Source: an uncultured Muribaculaceae bacterium (GTDB lineage Bacteria; Bacteroidota; Bacteroidia; Bacteroidales; Muribaculaceae). From it: a stretch of DNA of 18,294 nt. The position numbers and the translations under genes were made by a program. This document shows positions 7,814-14,972 of this stretch, piece after piece; position 1 is the stretch's first letter; each line of letters starts with the position of its first letter. Under the pieces are notes generated by a model. That model saw only the letters and a list, made by a program, of their open reading frames with translations, did not search any database and was not told the DNA's origin. The stretch is from the NCBI GenBank assembly GCA_934636465.1, contig CAKUAR010000030.1:1-18294 (forward strand). Direction: 5' to 3'.

Positions 7814-7984
7814 ATATTTTTATGTGCCAACGATAATGCTTTTTGTCTATTTGTCTATGCAAAAGAGAAACACACTATTCTTTTTCCTGTAACTGGGAAA
7901 TCAATGGCTTACAAAACTAATAAAAATTTCACAAAAATCATTTCTGCACAGCAGCAAAAGCTTCAAACGTATGACTAAAAAACG

Positions 7985-7992
7985 TAACTTTG
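7985..7992 (+). promoter_or_regulatory. -7 box of the glsA operon, placed for a leaderless mRNA
   Basis: TAACTTTG fully matches the Bacteroidota -7 consensus. Its last base is only 7 bases before the glsA ATG at 8000, so transcription should begin at or within about 5 bases of the start codon. The TAA inside the box is in frame with glsA, so the coding region cannot begin further upstream. The -33 position (7961-7964, CTTC) is a poor match. Confidence 0.6.
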
Positions 7993-7999
7993 TGATGAT

Positions 8000-8842
8000 A
8001 TGGCACATGATAATACAAATACTCCGCTTCACATCGACGTTGACCAAGTGCTGCGCCAACGCTTGCCCCGGCACTATCGCTACATACCCAAATGCTTGGT
8101 GGCATGGCTCAAGCGCACCATTTGCCAAGACGAGCTAAACGCCATTGCCGCCAAGGTGTTCCCGCGCCGCGGTGTGGAAGCCGCCACCATGGCATTGGCT
8201 GAAATGGGCGTGAAAATCAATGTGGTGGGAGCCGACAACATTCCTTCCACAGGGCGGTTTGTCTTCGCCAGCAATCACCCCCTTGGCGGTCTCGACGGCC
8301 TTGCTCTGATTTCTTTTCTCGGCCAGCGCTACGGCGGCAACATACGCTTTGTGGTCAACGACCTGCTCACGGCGCTCTCGCCGCTTGAAAACCTGTTTCT
8401 GCCAGTAAACAAGCACGGACGGCAGAGCCGCGAATGTGCCAAGCTCATAGAGGAGCAATGCGCCGGCGACACGCAGATAATCACCTTTCCGGCAGGACTT
8501 TGCTCACGTATGATGAAAGGCGGCGAAATTCACGACCTGAAGTGGAACAAATTCTTTGTGACCCATGCGGCTAAATATCACCGCGACATAATTCCGGTGT
8601 ATTTCGAGGGGCGCAACTCAATGTTTTTTTACCGCTTTGCGAAATTACGTGAACGTTTGGGTTTGAAATTCAACATAGAAATGATATATTTGCCAAGTGA
8701 AATGATTAAACGCAAAAACTCCACGTTTACCATTCACATTGGCAAGCCAATTCCGTGGACAACGCTTAGCGTGCCTCAAGCCGCAGCTGAAGCTGCACGG
8801 ATATGCAACATGGTGTATGCCATGGCACCCCATAAAACGTGA
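8000..8842 (+). CDS. glsA: Glycine-lipid O-acyltransferase, PlsC/lysophospholipid acyltransferase family
   Basis: This 280-residue acyltransferase is predicted to add the second, ester-linked acyl chain to N-acylglycine, completing glycine lipids (and precursors of serine-containing lipids) at the inner face of the cytoplasmic membrane. The acyltransferase signature is present but atypical: NHPLGGLD (92-99) puts five residues between His93 and Asp99 where PlsC has four, and the usual FPEG is FPAG (163-166). VYFEGRN (200-206) fits the later conserved block. There is no signal peptide. The start at 8000 is fixed by an in-frame stop at 7985. It is followed after 4 bases by the N-acyltransferase glsB. 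This pairing matches the GlsB/GlsA pair described in Bacteroides thetaiotaomicron (from memory: BT_3459/BT_3458), and is the main reason for the specific call over a generic phospholipid acyltransferase. Confidence 0.85.
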   Translation: MAHDNTNTPLHIDVDQVLRQRLPRHYRYIPKCLVAWLKRTICQDELNAIAAKVFPRRGVEAATMALAEMGVKINVVGADNIPSTGRFVFASNHPLGGLDGLALISFLGQRYGGNIRFVVNDLLTALSPLENLFLPVNKHGRQSRECAKLIEEQCAGDTQIITFPAGLCSRMMKGGEIHDLKWNKFFVTHAAKYHRDIIPVYFEGRNSMFFYRFAKLRERLGLKFNIEMIYLPSEMIKRKNSTFTIHIGKPIPWTTLSVPQAAAEAARICNMVYAMAPHKT

Positions 8843-8846
8843 AATA

Positions 8847-9794
8847 ATGGAAAATATAATAGAGCCCATAAACCCAAATCTGATAGAGAAAGAGCTCACA
8901 CCAGAGCGGTTTCTCAGGCACACCAACAAAGCCGGCAATGAGATTTATGTGGTAGATGCCCACAATGCACCAAACACCATGCGCGAGATAGGGCGTCTGC
9001 GCGAAATTTCGTTCAGAACTGCCGGCGGTGGCACAGGCAAGGCATGCGACATCGACGAGTTTGACCTTATGGAGAAACCTTGCCAGCAGATTTTCGTTTG
9101 GAATCCTGCCACACGCGAAATCATTGGCGCCTATCGCTACATCACCGGTCCCAATATAGAATACACCGCCGACGGCACCCCAAAGATTGCCACGGCTCAC
9201 ATGTTCAGGTTCTCTCCCAAATTCATCAGCGAATATTTGCCACGAACCATAGAGCTTGGGCGGTCGTTTGTACGGCCCGAATACCAGTCAACCAAGGTGG
9301 GCGCCAAAGCAATTTATGCACTCGACAACCTGTGGGACGGCCTGGGAGCACTCACTGTGATTCACCCCGACATTGAATACCTGTTTGGCAAAGCCACAAT
9401 GTATCCGAGCTATCCCCATGAGTGCCGAAACCTGCTCTTGCACTTCCTCAACACATATTTCCCCGACCCCGACTGCCTGGTGCGCCCCTTTGAGCCACTC
9501 GACACACAAAAACAAGCCGGTGAGGACGAAATACTGAAAGGTTTCTTTAAGGGCAACGACTTCAAGGAGGACTACAAGCGGCTAAACCACTTTGTGATGG
9601 AGCACGGCATCACCATTCCGCCGCTGGTCAATGCCTACATGAGTCTGTCGCCCACAATGAGGCTGTTTGGCACTGCGGTTAACCATGAGTTTGGCGAGGT
9701 GGAGGAAACAGGCATATTCTTCAAAATCGACGAAATAGCGGAGCAAAAGAAAAGCCGCCACATCGATACTTTTCAGAAAGACTCCGTGAAATGA
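8847..9794 (+). CDS. glsB: Glycine-lipid N-acyltransferase, GNAT/hemolysin-like (OlsB-related)
   Basis: This is predicted to transfer a 3-hydroxyacyl chain from acyl carrier protein to the amino group of glycine, the first step in glycine-lipid synthesis. The frame extends upstream to an ATG at 8739 inside glsA, but the start at 8847 (MENIIEPINP), 4 bases after the glsA stop codon, is the natural one and gives 315 residues. Residues about 35-215 match the acetyltransferase-hemolysin domain: LREISFR (51-57), DEFDLM (70-75), IGAYRY (93-98), and ELGRSFVRPEYQ (136-147), the strongest signature of the family. The C-terminal 100 residues are a Bacteroidota-type extension with PPLVNAYMSLSPTMRLFGTA (258-277), which resembles an acyl-substrate region. 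It is translationally coupled to glsA. It might instead use another amino acid, such as ornithine; the sequence alone does not settle this. Confidence 0.87.
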   Translation: MENIIEPINPNLIEKELTPERFLRHTNKAGNEIYVVDAHNAPNTMREIGRLREISFRTAGGGTGKACDIDEFDLMEKPCQQIFVWNPATREIIGAYRYITGPNIEYTADGTPKIATAHMFRFSPKFISEYLPRTIELGRSFVRPEYQSTKVGAKAIYALDNLWDGLGALTVIHPDIEYLFGKATMYPSYPHECRNLLLHFLNTYFPDPDCLVRPFEPLDTQKQAGEDEILKGFFKGNDFKEDYKRLNHFVMEHGITIPPLVNAYMSLSPTMRLFGTAVNHEFGEVEETGIFFKIDEIAEQKKSRHIDTFQKDSVK

Positions 9795-9796
9795 CC

Positions 9797-9822
9797 GCGT
9801 GCCCATGCACGCCCGCGCGTGC
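9797..9822 (+). repeat. Three-segment mutually exclusive hairpin between glsB and the Wzi-family gene
   Basis: GCGTGC (9797-9802), GCACGC (9807-9812) and GCGTGC (9817-9822) follow each other with 4-base spacers. The middle segment can pair perfectly with either neighbour, so two hairpins of equal stem length compete. It starts two bases after the glsB stop codon. There is no U tract behind it. The space to the next gene is 103 bases with no consensus promoter. Confidence 0.6.
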
Positions 9823-9897
9823 CGCAAGCCGGTCTTTGCTTGCTGGCAAACCCATAACGGACTAAAAGGAACATAATAGGGAAAAAACGACATAAGT

Positions 9898-11430
9898 GTG
9901 AATTCAAAACTTTTACTTCTGATAATGCCTTTGATGGCCTTGCTGCCTGATGCGCTACACGCGCAGATGAGTGTGGAGTATGAGGGAACCATGACCCTTA
10001 ATGCCGGCAACAGTGAGTTTGCGCCCTACTACATTGCCTCAAACCGTGGCGGAACACTCACGCAGCAATACTCCACTCTGTTAAGTGGAAAACTCACTCT
10101 CGCCACCGACACCACCAGGCGTTTTGCCTATGGCTTCGGGGCAGAATTCTGGGGCGGATACGCGTCGGCCGTGGCCTACGACCACTATGACGCCGACCAC
10201 AGCCAGTGGGGCAGTAGAGACCTAAGCCCGGCACGGTTCTGGGTGCAGCAACTCTACGCCGAGGCAAAATATCGCAGCGTGCTGCTCACCGTGGGACAAA
10301 AACAACACCAGTCCATTGTGGTCAACGACCGTCTTGGCAGCGGCGACCTGACGTGGAGCGGCAATTCACGACCAGAGCCTGGCGTCAGCATGGGATTTGT
10401 CAATTTTCAGCCTGTGCCGTTCACACAGGGCTGGGTGCAGATAGCCGGGCAAATAGGCTATTATGCCTCCACAGGCGGCAAGTGGCTCAAAAGCCACTTT
10501 TCGCACTACTCCTCGTTCATAACCACATCGCAGTTGTTTCACTACAAAAACATATATCTGCGCACCAACCCCTGCAAGCGGCTGGTGTTCACCTTAGGCA
10601 TGCAAGACGGCTGCCAGTTTTCGGGCAAAGTGAAAGATTACACCGACGGCACGCTTACAAACATTCAGAAAATGAAATGTGATGTCGGCGACTTCTTCAG
10701 GGTGTTTATCCCTGGCAGCGGAGGCAACAACGAGGGCGACAAGTTCTATGAGGGCAACCATGTGGGTTCGTGGGACTTGATGCTCGACTACAAACTCACA
10801 CCAGCCGTCACGCTCAGAGCCTACTACCAGTCGCCCTGGGAAGACGGCTCTGGCATAGGCAAGCAAAATGGTTTCGATGGTGTGTGGGGGCTTGAGATGC
10901 GCCGAACAGGCATTGCTCCCGTCACCGGCATTGTGGTGGAATATACCGACTTTACTAACCAGAGCGGACCGCTGCACTGGGCTCCTGGCGATGTTCCAGG
11001 CACCAAAGTCACTGACTCTGCCACTGGTGCCGACGACTACTACAACAACTACACCTACAACGGCTACCAGACACTTGGCATGTCGATAGGCTCACCATTC
11101 ATAAAATCGCCGCTCTACAACACCGACGGCTATATGCGCTACACCGACAACATGATGCGCGGCTTACACATGGGCGTGTCGGGCTACATAACCAGCCAGT
11201 TCACCTATCGCGTGCTTGGCTCGTGGCGCAAGTCTTGGGGCACGCCTTTCTTTCCGCGCGTCAAGCCTGTAGAGCAAACCTCACTGCTTGCAGAGGTTGG
11301 ATTTGTATCGCCAAAAGTGCCGCAGCTGTCGTTCAACTTGCAGGCTGCACTTGACCGCGGCACCCTCTATGGCAACAATTTTGGCTCGCTGCTTAGCGTC
11401 AGCTATCATGGCAACCTAACGTTAAAATGA
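9898..11430 (+). CDS. Capsule assembly Wzi-family outer-membrane beta-barrel protein
   Basis: This 510-residue protein is predicted to be an outer-membrane barrel. Residues 1-22 are a signal peptide (Lys4, LLLLIMPLMALL core, LHA before Gln23). The rest has alternating aromatic-rich strands with repeated Gly-Tyr and Tyr-x-Tyr patterns. Blocks such as FWVQQLYAEAKY, LTVGQK and SMGFVNFQPVPFTQGWVQ are typical of the Wzi family, whose Gram-negative members bind capsule polysaccharide at the surface. It starts at GTG (9898): an in-frame stop at 9877 leaves no upstream ATG, and the next ATG (residue 10) would remove the lysine and half the signal. It lies 103 bases after glsB and 13 bases before a lipoprotein gene, probably in one operon. 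No capsule synthesis genes are present in the window, so its ligand is unknown. Family call from remembered sequence pattern. Confidence 0.8.
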   Translation: MNSKLLLLIMPLMALLPDALHAQMSVEYEGTMTLNAGNSEFAPYYIASNRGGTLTQQYSTLLSGKLTLATDTTRRFAYGFGAEFWGGYASAVAYDHYDADHSQWGSRDLSPARFWVQQLYAEAKYRSVLLTVGQKQHQSIVVNDRLGSGDLTWSGNSRPEPGVSMGFVNFQPVPFTQGWVQIAGQIGYYASTGGKWLKSHFSHYSSFITTSQLFHYKNIYLRTNPCKRLVFTLGMQDGCQFSGKVKDYTDGTLTNIQKMKCDVGDFFRVFIPGSGGNNEGDKFYEGNHVGSWDLMLDYKLTPAVTLRAYYQSPWEDGSGIGKQNGFDGVWGLEMRRTGIAPVTGIVVEYTDFTNQSGPLHWAPGDVPGTKVTDSATGADDYYNNYTYNGYQTLGMSIGSPFIKSPLYNTDGYMRYTDNMMRGLHMGVSGYITSQFTYRVLGSWRKSWGTPFFPRVKPVEQTSLLAEVGFVSPKVPQLSFNLQAALDRGTLYGNNFGSLLSVSYHGNLTLK

Positions 11431-11443
11431 CTCTGAACTCACA

Positions 11444-11884
11444 ATGAAAACAACAAGATTTAGCATAATCGCCGCACTTGCCATTGCAATAGCTTCGCTC
11501 GTGGCATCGTGTACTCACAACAATGGCGACATAGGCCCCTGGTTCGGCACATGGCATGTGGAAAAAATGGCCGTTGACGGCATCGACAACCCCAACTTTC
11601 CCGACAGTGTATTTTTCCAGTTTCAAAGCTCTGTGTTTTGCATGCGCCGCATCTATCCTCACCAGCAGTATTATGCCGCATTTGGCACATGGGAAGACCT
11701 GGGCAACAACTCCTTGCGCATCGTGTTCCCAGACACGGCAATGCGCCCCATAGCCGAAGTGGGGCTCGACTCTGCCACCACACTCAAGGTGGAGCATTTG
11801 TCATCGCACAGTGCCGTGCTTAGCACAGTGCCAACCGACAGTTCAAGTCACAAAATAAGATATACCTTACGTCATTTGCCGTAA
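11444..11884 (+). CDS. Small lipocalin-like lipoprotein (uncharacterised)
   Basis: This 146-residue protein has a lipoprotein signal (MKTTRFS, hydrophobic core, LVASC with Cys23 as the lipidated residue), so it is exported and membrane-anchored. The mature part begins with GPWFGTWHVEKM, a pattern of lipocalin-like DUF domains of Bacteroidota (DUF4847-type is my best guess), then FFQFQSSVFCMRR and FGTWEDLGNNSLRIVFPD, consistent with an antiparallel beta-barrel or sandwich. It follows the Wzi-family gene by 13 bases and is the last gene of the operon, so it may act with that barrel in the outer membrane. No catalytic residues can be named. One non-signal cysteine (in FCMRR) is present. Function unknown. 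Confidence 0.75.
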   Translation: MKTTRFSIIAALAIAIASLVASCTHNNGDIGPWFGTWHVEKMAVDGIDNPNFPDSVFFQFQSSVFCMRRIYPHQQYYAAFGTWEDLGNNSLRIVFPDTAMRPIAEVGLDSATTLKVEHLSSHSAVLSTVPTDSSSHKIRYTLRHLP

Positions 11885-11925
11885 CACATCTAAAAATTAA
11901 TAAAACCTATATGGTTAAACAAAAT

Positions 11926-11957
11926 GAAATCAGCCTACCGCTCGGCAGACTGATTTC
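11926..11957. terminator. Bidirectional terminator between the envelope operon and the GH78 gene
   Basis: GAAATCAG (11926-11933) pairs with CTGATTTC (11950-11957) over 8 bp. The interior continues the stem: C-G and T-A pairs, a mismatch, then CCG/CGG around a two-base loop. In the minus-strand RNA the hairpin is followed by a U-rich stretch (complement of 11916-11925); on the plus strand the following TATTTAATATT is only partly T-rich. It lies between two convergent genes. Confidence 0.7.
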
Positions 11958-11979
11958 CTATTTAATATTAAAGTAGTTT

Positions 11980-14748
11980 TTATCTGCACACAAACGCGCT
12001 CTCGCCGTCTTTCACGGTCAAGTGCCATTTGCCAGCCGGCAATTCCACCCAACCGTTTTGTTTGGTGGCAATACCTTTCACGGTCAGTCGCTTGCCCGAC
12101 GGCACAAACACCATGCCTGTTGCGTTTGCCGGCACCACAACGTCCCATTCCATAACGCCGCCCGAAGTCTTCCAACTGCTCGATGCCACACCGCGTGGTG
12201 TGTCAATCGAAGCCTTGGCGCTGTGAATGTCTGTGTCATACACCGGTGCAAATATCACCTTTTTCCAGCCCGGTGCGCCACAACGCAGTCCGGCTATGTC
12301 TTCATAAAACCACTGGTCATAAACCGACTGCATGGGGTGGCTCAAAGAGCTTTTTGCCTTAACAAGCACCAGATTATAGTTTGCGTCGTCGATTGGCAAC
12401 GTTTCCCAAGTGGTGGTGGCATCGCCCTTGGTCCACATATATTCAAAGCTGTTTTCGCCTTTTTTTGTGAAATAGCGCACTGCGTCGGCAGCATGGCCGT
12501 TGCGTGCCAGAGCCTGACCTATGTTGCCCAGGCCAAAAATTCCCACATGCAGAAATCCGCCATATTCCTTGCTCGATAAATCCACAATGGCTTTTGCCAC
12601 TGCCAGCTCGTCGCCAGCCGGCACAAGACCCAAGTCAAGAGCCATGGCGTTGGCGGTGTGGGTGCCAAATGTTTTGTCGTCGGCATTGTAGAACGTGTCA
12701 ACAAAAGCCTTGGCTATAGCGTTTTTGAGCGAGGCAAAGTGTGCTGCATCATCGTTGTGACCAAGGATTGTGGCAATCTGCTGCATCTCGCACACATCGC
12801 GATAATGAAAAGCCGTGGAGCTCAACTTATATGGGCACTCCTTTTCGCGTGGTCCTGTGGGTGCGCACCAATCGCCAAGGCCGGTGGGCACTATGTGACC
12901 ATTGGAAATGTCTTCAATGTGCTTCACCCATGCTTTCATATATGGGTATGAGTCTTTAAGCACCTGTTTGTTGCCATATTGCCAATATAAGCTCCACGGA
13001 ATGAACACTTGAGCCGTGCCCCAGTCAGGCGACGCCACGCCACACTGTCTGCGGCCTGGAGCTATCATGTAAGACAATCCCACAGGCTTGTCCATAAAGT
13101 AGAACTCGCTGTTATATCTCTTGTGGAACAGCGTGTTCTTAACCTCAAAGTTTGCGCTGCTGTTAACATCACCCATATATTTCTCAAAGAAGTTTTCCAT
13201 GTCGCAATTAATCGACTCAAACGGCGCCACGGCATGAGCGTCGCCAAGCCAGCCACAACGCTCGCGGTGAGGGCAGTCGGTGGGCAAGCCGTGGGTGTTG
13301 CTCAAGAAGGTGTTAACTGCCATGGCGTGCAAGCGGTTAATCATGGCGTTGTCGCAACTGAAGTCGCCTATCGCCTTCACGTCGGTGTTAACCCTCACGG
13401 CCTCTATCCAGTCGCCGCCAGGCAGTTTGTCTATTCCAGACAGCTCTATGTAGCGGAAACCGTGATATGTGAATCGTGGTGCCCATGTCTCCACACCGTT
13501 GCCACGGCAAGTGTAGGTGTCGGTTTGTATGTGTCCTGTGGCAATAGGGCCTGTGGTCCAATAGTTGAGCGTATCGGCTATCGAATACTCCGCCATGCAC
13601 ATCTTCAGCGTGGTGCCTGAAGGCAAGTTGACCTTTATGCGTGGCACGGCAGCCATGTTTATGCCAAAGTCAATTATCCATGTGCCTTTTGGGCTGCGCC
13701 ATGTCTTAACCGGCTTTACGGCTTTAAGCTGGCGTATGGGAGCCATCATCTGCGGCACAAGACGCGGCGGCAGGTTTTTCTCTGTCACTTGCACTGGTTT
13801 CCAGCCTTGTGCGTCAAACGCCACCGTGCTCCAGCCAGTTTGCTCTTTGCGCGCGTCATAGCTCTCACCGGCATATATATTGTTCATTGTCACGGCACTT
13901 TCAGCCCAAGTCCACTTGTCGTCGCTCGTCAAAATGCCTTTTGTGCCGTCGGCAAGTTCATAACGCATCACAAAGCGAGCCTTGGGGTGTCCGTAAATGC
14001 CTATTCCGCCCCACACCATGTCTTGGTTATACCAACCATTGCCAAGCGTTATGCCAAAACAGTTGGCACCTGCATTAAGCAGCTTCGTCACGTCGTAGGT
14101 GGTGTAGAACGCATATTGCTCATAGTTGGTTTGCGCAGGGTCGAGCACACGCGTGGGGTCAACGAGCTTGCCATTGAGCCACAAGTCGCCGCAACCGAGA
14201 GTTGACACGCACACCACGGCGCTCACTGGCTTCGACGGCAACGAGACCACGCGACGCAGGTTTGGTGCTGCCTTGCAGGAGTTCCAGTCGGCTGCAATCC
14301 ACTTGCAAGCCCCCGACTCTGCCTTGTCGTTGAGCCACGACGTGAGACCGGTCACAAAATTAGCAGGCTGGCTCCATGACGAGAGTTGACCATGACCATC
14401 TGCCACACGCACACGCCACCAGTAGCGTTTAGCCTCACCGAGCTTCACGTTTTGTGGCAACGCTATGTGTAGCTGCTCATCGCTTGTCACTCGGCCAGAA
14501 CGCCACATGTCGGCCTTGCCGCCGCTAAGCAGCTTAAGCGACGATGCCACCTCTATCTCATAGGCACTCTGCTTGGCGCCAACCGACGAGTCAACCAACT
14601 TCCAGCTAAAGTCGGGAGCATCAATTCCCACTGGGTTTTGCATGCTGCGACAGCGCAAGTCGGCCACCTTGGCGGCAGCCCAGGCTGTGTTGCTGCCCAA
14701 AAGGGCAAACAGACCGCAAATCAAAAGAATAATCTTGCTTTTTGTCAT
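11980..14748 (-). CDS. Alpha-L-rhamnosidase, glycoside hydrolase family 78
   Basis: A secreted enzyme that removes terminal alpha-L-rhamnose from polysaccharides or glycosides. The first possible start in this frame is 14832, but the Met at 14748 begins a normal signal peptide (MTKSKIILL, LLGSNTAWAAA, cleavage near residue 25), giving 922 residues, a usual GH78 length. N-terminal beta-sandwich domains (about 30-450) include the rhamnosidase-type segment DLWLNGKLVDPTRVLDPAQT (188-207). The (alpha/alpha)6 barrel (about 460-800) carries the catalytic block DCPHRERCGWLGDA (491-504, with Asp491, Glu496 and Asp503) and the second glutamate in TTTWETLP (Glu782). A C-terminal beta domain ends with VELPAGKWHL. 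It is divergent from a GH106 rhamnosidase across 224 bases, indicating a joint role in rhamnose-containing glycan breakdown. A -7 box at 14854-14861 fits its promoter. Confidence 0.95.
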   Translation of the reverse strand: MTKSKIILLICGLFALLGSNTAWAAAKVADLRCRSMQNPVGIDAPDFSWKLVDSSVGAKQSAYEIEVASSLKLLSGGKADMWRSGRVTSDEQLHIALPQNVKLGEAKRYWWRVRVADGHGQLSSWSQPANFVTGLTSWLNDKAESGACKWIAADWNSCKAAPNLRRVVSLPSKPVSAVVCVSTLGCGDLWLNGKLVDPTRVLDPAQTNYEQYAFYTTYDVTKLLNAGANCFGITLGNGWYNQDMVWGGIGIYGHPKARFVMRYELADGTKGILTSDDKWTWAESAVTMNNIYAGESYDARKEQTGWSTVAFDAQGWKPVQVTEKNLPPRLVPQMMAPIRQLKAVKPVKTWRSPKGTWIIDFGINMAAVPRIKVNLPSGTTLKMCMAEYSIADTLNYWTTGPIATGHIQTDTYTCRGNGVETWAPRFTYHGFRYIELSGIDKLPGGDWIEAVRVNTDVKAIGDFSCDNAMINRLHAMAVNTFLSNTHGLPTDCPHRERCGWLGDAHAVAPFESINCDMENFFEKYMGDVNSSANFEVKNTLFHKRYNSEFYFMDKPVGLSYMIAPGRRQCGVASPDWGTAQVFIPWSLYWQYGNKQVLKDSYPYMKAWVKHIEDISNGHIVPTGLGDWCAPTGPREKECPYKLSSTAFHYRDVCEMQQIATILGHNDDAAHFASLKNAIAKAFVDTFYNADDKTFGTHTANAMALDLGLVPAGDELAVAKAIVDLSSKEYGGFLHVGIFGLGNIGQALARNGHAADAVRYFTKKGENSFEYMWTKGDATTTWETLPIDDANYNLVLVKAKSSLSHPMQSVYDQWFYEDIAGLRCGAPGWKKVIFAPVYDTDIHSAKASIDTPRGVASSSWKTSGGVMEWDVVVPANATGMVFVPSGKRLTVKGIATKQNGWVELPAGKWHLTVKDGESAFVCR

Positions 14749-14792
14749 TTTGTTTATGTTTAATGTTATTTCCAAATGCCATTTCAAAGGCA

Positions 14793-14813
14793 CGCTTTCT
14801 TTTTGCGAAAGCG
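14793..14813 (-). promoter_or_regulatory. Stem-loop in the GH78 mRNA leader
   Basis: CGCTTTC (14793-14799) and GAAAGCG (14807-14813) form a perfect 7-bp stem with a 7-base loop. With transcription from the -7 box at 14854 it lies in the 5' leader, 44 bases before the start codon at 14748. It may affect translation or stability, or be a DNA operator; neither can be told from sequence. Confidence 0.45.
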
Positions 14814-14853
14814 ACTTGTGTGTGTGCATCAAATATCAATCTGCCACTACCTA

Positions 14854-14861
14854 CAAAGATA
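14854..14861 (-). promoter_or_regulatory. -7 box for the GH78 rhamnosidase gene
   Basis: The minus strand reads TATCTTTG, a full match to TAnnTTTG. It implies a start near 14849 and a leader of about 100 bases before the Met at 14748. No TTTG is found at the -33 distance (14882-14885 reads GTGA on this strand), which would fit a promoter that needs an activator. Confidence 0.6.
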
Positions 14862-14903
14862 AACATAAAAATCAAGAAATGTCACCATTGCCGCTTGACC
14901 CGA

Positions 14904-14935
14904 TTTGTAATAATTAAATTATTTGAATACCTTTA
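14904..14935 (+). promoter_or_regulatory. Promoter of the GH106 rhamnosidase gene
   Basis: TTTG (14904-14907) and TACCTTTA (14928-14935) are 20 bases apart, matching the Bacteroidota -33/-7 promoter layout with one mismatch in the last base of the -7 box. Transcription would begin near 14940, giving a leader of about 30 bases rich in A, as is usual for efficient translation in this phylum. Confidence 0.65.
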
Positions 14936-14972
14936 CAATCCATAAATAAACACAAACTAAAAAACATATTTC

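Noticed and set aside
7828..7863. TATCGTTG on the minus strand with TTTG 24 bases away, as a promoter for the membrane protein gene
   Set aside because: One mismatch in the -7 box and a spacing outside the usual 19-21 bases make it no better than chance in AT-rich DNA.
8739..8846. A 36-residue N-terminal extension of glsB overlapping glsA
   Set aside because: It overlaps conserved glsA coding sequence, and the Met at 8847, 4 bases after the glsA stop codon, is the natural start.
14815..14827. Short GT dinucleotide run in the GH78 leader as a phase-variable repeat
   Set aside because: Only about five units, too short to be a convincing slippage tract.
14749..14832. A 28-residue N-terminal extension of the GH78 enzyme
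   Set aside because: The extension is charged and unlike a signal peptide, whereas the Met at 14748 starts a normal one. It also covers the leader hairpin.
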